Of a stretch of DNA of 64,000 bases, positions 61,681 through 64,000 are shown one piece after another. The DNA comes from an uncultured Clostridia bacterium. Lineage in GTDB: Bacteria; Bacillota; Clostridia; Peptostreptococcales; Anaerovoracaceae. Position numbers and translations under genes: made by a program. Numbering within the stretch: position 1 is the first letter of the stretch; each line of letters starts with the position of its first letter. The stretch spans positions 1 through 64,000 of the forward strand of contig CALIBC010000178.1 of NCBI GenBank assembly GCA_938045615.1. The letters run 5' to 3'. The notes beneath the pieces are model-generated. The model did not search any database. It saw only the letters and a program-made list of their open reading frames with translations, and was not told the DNA's origin.

Positions 61681-61782
61681 ATGGAATGTAAATGCTCCAT
61701 TTGTGGCAACGACGACCACAATATCGCCTTTAAGCGCGGTCTCATCTGTCGTAACTGCTTGAAACAGATCAAGCGGATGTAG
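61681..61782 (+). CDS. 33-residue zinc-ribbon protein, Gin-like
   Basis: The frame reads MECKCSICGNDDHN then IAFKRGLICRNCLKQIKRM. Two CxxC pairs (Cys5/Cys8 and Cys23/Cys26) enclose a Gly-Leu-Ile strand, as in Gin (CsfB), the zinc-binding anti-sigma-G factor of spore formers, here in a shortened form. An ideal AAGGAGG site lies six bases before the ATG. It stands alone between the alarmone synthetase gene (divergent) and rluD. The Gin assignment is by pattern only; other short zinc ribbons look similar. Confidence 0.65.
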   Translation: MECKCSICGNDDHNIAFKRGLICRNCLKQIKRM

Positions 61783-62290
61783 AGTGTTTGCTCTCGACGG
61801 TATTCCGGCATGTTCACCGGGCGGCACAGAAAAGGCTTGCCCGGCGAACATGGCACGGATCGCCGCCGGCTCTGCCGGGCGCTACCGGACTCTACCGGCT
61901 ACTACCGGACGTAAACCCAAACATCGACGACCGGAATTGGATTTCAACGGGTCGAATGTTATTATCCGACGGATGAAATAAAATCACTGACACACAATAG
62001 CACGCATCCTATCACAAAATCAATTTCTCGAAATTGATTCGTGGGTACATATAATTCACACATATTAGATGGTCATATGCCCACAAAACGTTGATACGAT
62101 TTAAAACATCGGTGAAACAACGGCATCGATGAGTTGACGAAGCGATGGGATAAGGACGCCAGAAAGGCGTTCTTATTTTATTTCCCGGCCTCTTGCATCA
62201 GCCCGCTTTCGGCTTTATACTCAGGGGTTTGAGCTTTTATATGTGGAGGTCTCATTTTATCACTGCAGACTTCGGCTTCTATACCTGCGG
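61783..62290. other. Gene-free region with three structured elements
   Basis: No gene is seen. It holds a 14-pair stem with one mismatch (61809-61822 with 61839-61852), a repeated CTACCGG stretch (about 61881-61911), a 22-base inverted repeat AATCAATTTC-TC-GAAATTGATT (62018-62039) and a terminator-like hairpin at 62152. A non-coding transcript on the plus strand is possible. Confidence 0.55.
62152..62185 (+). terminator. Terminator-like hairpin
   Basis: AAGGACGCC (62152-62160) pairs with GGCGTTCTT (62166-62174) with one G-U, loop AGAAA, followed by ATTTTATTT. The nearest plus-strand gene, the zinc-ribbon ORF, ends 370 bases earlier. Confidence 0.7.
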
Positions 62291-63169
62291 TCAATTCACT
62301 TTTTTTCTAAGTGTTTCAAGAACTTCGGCGAACTCGCCTCGTACCTCGCTGTGAAATTCCACATACTCACCGCTTGCGGGATGAACAAAACCCAATATGC
62401 CGGCGTGAAGCAGTTGCCCGCTCACCGCAAAATCCCTCTTCTTCGAACCGTATATCGGATCTCCCACCAAAGGATGCTTGATGTACGCCATGTGCACCCT
62501 TATCTGATGCGTGCGCCCCGTCTCAAGCCTACATTCGATAAAAGTGTACTCACCGAAGCGTTCTAAAACCTTATAATGAGTAACTGCATTTTTGGCGTTG
62601 ATTCCCCCCACCTTTCTTTTCATCCTGTTTTTTTGATCTCTTCCGAGAGGTTTGTCGATCTTGCCGCAATCATCTTTCAGGTTGTCCCGAACCAAGGCAT
62701 AGTACTTCCTGACTATGGTATGGTGGTATAGCTGTTTTGAAAGTGAAATATGTGCGTTGTCGTTTTTAGCCACCACCAGAAGCCCACTCGTATCCTTGTC
62801 AATTCTGTGCACTATACCCGGTCTGACCACGCCGTTTATCGAGGACAGGCTGTCTCCGCAATGATACATGAGCGCATTGACGAGTGTACCGTCATGATTC
62901 CCCACGGCAGGATGCACAACCATACCCACGGGCTTATCTATCACCAGAATATCATTGTCTTCAAATACTATGTTAAGAGGAATATCCTGCGCCTCTATGT
63001 CAAGTTCCCGTGGCTCGGGGATCGTAACCTCAACGACATCACCCTCAACTGCCTTATACTTCTTGGAATCCGTCTGCTCTCCGTTGATACTGACCGCACC
63101 TATATCAAAAAGTCCCTGTATGTGCGATCTGGATAAATCCACAATCAGTTCCGAAAGCACGGCATCCAT
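62291..63169 (-). CDS. rluD: Pseudouridine synthase RluD family
   Basis: This protein of 292 residues or slightly more has an N-terminal S4 domain (LSRSHIQGLFDIGAVSING) and a catalytic domain with VHRIDKDTSGLLVVAKN, which carries the catalytic Asp, and ETGRTHQIRVHMAYI. It makes pseudouridines in 23S rRNA. The frame is open back to the lspA stop and the upstream codons (TKEFAGRRMD) look like real RluD sequence. The only strong ribosome site, GGAAGGGG, stands before an ATC codon 13 codons upstream of the ATG. It follows lspA by 63 bases. Confidence 0.93.
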   Translation of the reverse strand: MDAVLSELIVDLSRSHIQGLFDIGAVSINGEQTDSKKYKAVEGDVVEVTIPEPRELDIEAQDIPLNIVFEDNDILVIDKPVGMVVHPAVGNHDGTLVNALMYHCGDSLSSINGVVRPGIVHRIDKDTSGLLVVAKNDNAHISLSKQLYHHTIVRKYYALVRDNLKDDCGKIDKPLGRDQKNRMKRKVGGINAKNAVTHYKVLERFGEYTFIECRLETGRTHQIRVHMAYIKHPLVGDPIYGSKKRDFAVSGQLLHAGILGFVHPASGEYVEFHSEVRGEFAEVLETLRKKVN

Positions 63170-63232
63170 TCTGCGTCCCGCAAATTCTTTGGTTATGCAA
63201 TAAGTGAACTTTTTGATTTTCCCCTTCCTTTC

Positions 63233-63688
63233 TCAGCTTTTTTGTCCGATACTTCTTCCGTCTCTGACTATGTTAAAAATCATAAGTATGCACCCGCAGG
63301 TTATGCTGATGTCGGCAAAATTAAAAACCGGTGAAAAAAAGGAAAATGAGAACATATCAGTCACATGCCCAAACAGCAACCTGTCTGTTAAATTTCCTAT
63401 TCCGCCCGCCACTATCAGTGTCAGTGCCCACTTGCTTGCGGGAGCCAAACTTTTACTCAAAACCAGAAATACAATTATACCGATGGAAACCGCCGCAGAA
63501 AATGCGGCAAGCGGATATGTGAATCCGGAAAGCATCCCCCATGCGCCTCCTTTATTTACAACATGGGTCACTTCAAACACATCTCCTATTATATCGATCG
63601 ATTTGCCGACGGAGAGATTTTCCCTTACCTCATGCTTGGTGACCTGATCCATCAATACAATCGCCACTGTCACAAAAAAATATCTCAT
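63233..63688 (-). CDS. lspA: Lipoprotein signal peptidase (signal peptidase II)
   Basis: This 151-residue protein has four membrane helices and the two catalytic Asp in GGIGNLTDRLLFGHVTDMF and FNFADISITCG; VNKGGAWGML stands for the usual N-x-G-A-A-F-G loop. It cuts the signal peptide of prolipoproteins. A GC-rich hairpin (CGGGGC at 63700-63705, GCCCCG at 63715-63720) lies just upstream of the start. It pairs with rluD as in many Firmicutes. Confidence 0.94.
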   Translation of the reverse strand: MRYFFVTVAIVLMDQVTKHEVRENLSVGKSIDIIGDVFEVTHVVNKGGAWGMLSGFTYPLAAFSAAVSIGIIVFLVLSKSLAPASKWALTLIVAGGIGNLTDRLLFGHVTDMFSFSFFSPVFNFADISITCGCILMIFNIVRDGRSIGQKS

Positions 63689-63728
63689 AAACTACAATAC
63701 GGGGCAATTCAATCGCCCCGTCCCCACA

Positions 63729-64000
63729 TTACTTTTTTTCGGATTCGGAAGAAACTCCCGGGATTTGTTCCATCTCTTCTTGTGTTATCACCACTGTTGT
63801 GGCCATATCATCCACACCCGATTTCGATTCCGACTTTGGCAAAACGATATCCGTGAGTGTGGGTCTTTGCTCATTTTGCTCTTTTTTCCCATTGCTCTTC
63901 TCATCGTTTGAATGCAAGCCGTCCAAGGTATTCTCCAGATCCGTGGAAATCTCGGCATCCGTGAATTTGGAAGAATTTACGGCATCCCGTTCATCAGGCG
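63729..64000 (-). CDS. C-terminal end of a gene running out of the window
   Basis: The last 89 or so codons of an open frame are visible, acidic and low in complexity (SSKFTDAEISTDLENTLDG, GVDDMATTVVITQEEMEQIP). No domain can be recognised. In many Firmicutes divIVA lies before lspA-rluD and has a variable acidic tail, so DivIVA is possible but not shown. The start lies outside the window. Confidence 0.6.
   Translation of the reverse strand, partial: PDERDAVNSSKFTDAEISTDLENTLDGLHSNDEKSNGKKEQNEQRPTLTDIVLPKSESKSGVDDMATTVVITQEEMEQIPGVSSESEKK

Noticed and set aside
61783..62185. Possible known riboswitch, T-box, SRP RNA or tmRNA
   Set aside because: I compared from memory with the conserved cores of common classes and found no match.
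1..64000. tRNA or rRNA genes
   Set aside because: No cloverleaf-like or rRNA-like sequence was recognised on either strand.

Overview
The window reads as chromosomal DNA of an anaerobic Gram-positive bacterium of the class Clostridia (Firmicutes), possibly near Eubacterium/Mogibacterium/Anaerovoracaceae; no rRNA gene is present to fix the species. The evidence is AGGAGG-type ribosome sites, a dlt operon for D-alanylation of teichoic acids, whiA, a V-type ATPase instead of an F-type one in this region, a BKACE-type enzyme, RqcH and a small alarmone synthetase. Most genes are on the minus strand.

Layout: (i) 1-0.4 kb, a decayed IS transposase, then an EFR1-type flavodoxin/ferredoxin fusion and rlmD. 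(ii) 3.15-7.6 kb, dltA-dltB-dltC-dltD with a 50-residue dltX at the END of the operon. (iii) 7.8-16.5 kb, a complete nine-gene V-type ATPase operon (G/H-I-K-E-C-F-A-B-D, the Enterococcus hirae ntp order) with a Na+-type rotor signature. (iv) 16.9-23.4 kb, a YhgE/Pip-like coiled-coil protein with an MMPL/RND transporter, whiA and a BKACE enzyme. (v) 23.7-43.4 kb, an AT-rich CRISPR-Cas island bordered by two decayed IS elements. (vi) 44-51 kb, guaB, a D,D-carboxypeptidase, an MFS transporter and a polysaccharide deacetylase. (vii) 49.7-53.6 kb, a pucR / codB-like permease / DUF917 module. (viii) 53.7-59.1 kb, a tandemly duplicated and partly deleted cluster of secreted Fn3-type proteins. (ix) 59.1-64 kb, rqcH, a RelQ-like synthetase, a Gin-like 33-residue zinc-ribbon ORF, rluD, lspA and the end of a further gene.

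The island is the highlight. One minus-strand series encodes a full type I-B system (cas6-cas8b-cas7-cas5-cas3-cas4-cas1-cas2), followed by a DUF6602-like nuclease candidate and a compact type III module (HD-less Cas10 with AGDD, then Csm3-, Csm4- and Csm5-like RAMPs, with no Cas11 and no CARF protein). These run into an AT-rich leader and an array of 60 repeats with 58 ordinary spacers of 35-38 nt. One interval of the array is not a spacer but 588 bp of collinear phage head genes (end of a gene, a 46-codon ORF, start of a GP20-like scaffold gene), flanked by perfect repeats.

Upstream of cas6 I find a degenerate mini-CRISPR: two repeat-like sequences around a 23-nt pseudo-spacer, placed at and just downstream of the cas promoter. 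The pseudo-spacer matches the DNA over the cas -35 box in 13 of its first 15 positions. The only two mismatches fall at positions 6 and 12, the positions flipped out in type I effectors, and the match has a CCT in the PAM place. This is the architecture expected of a cas-regulating, CRISPR-like RNA that directs the I-B effector to repress its own operon. It is a prediction from sequence only.
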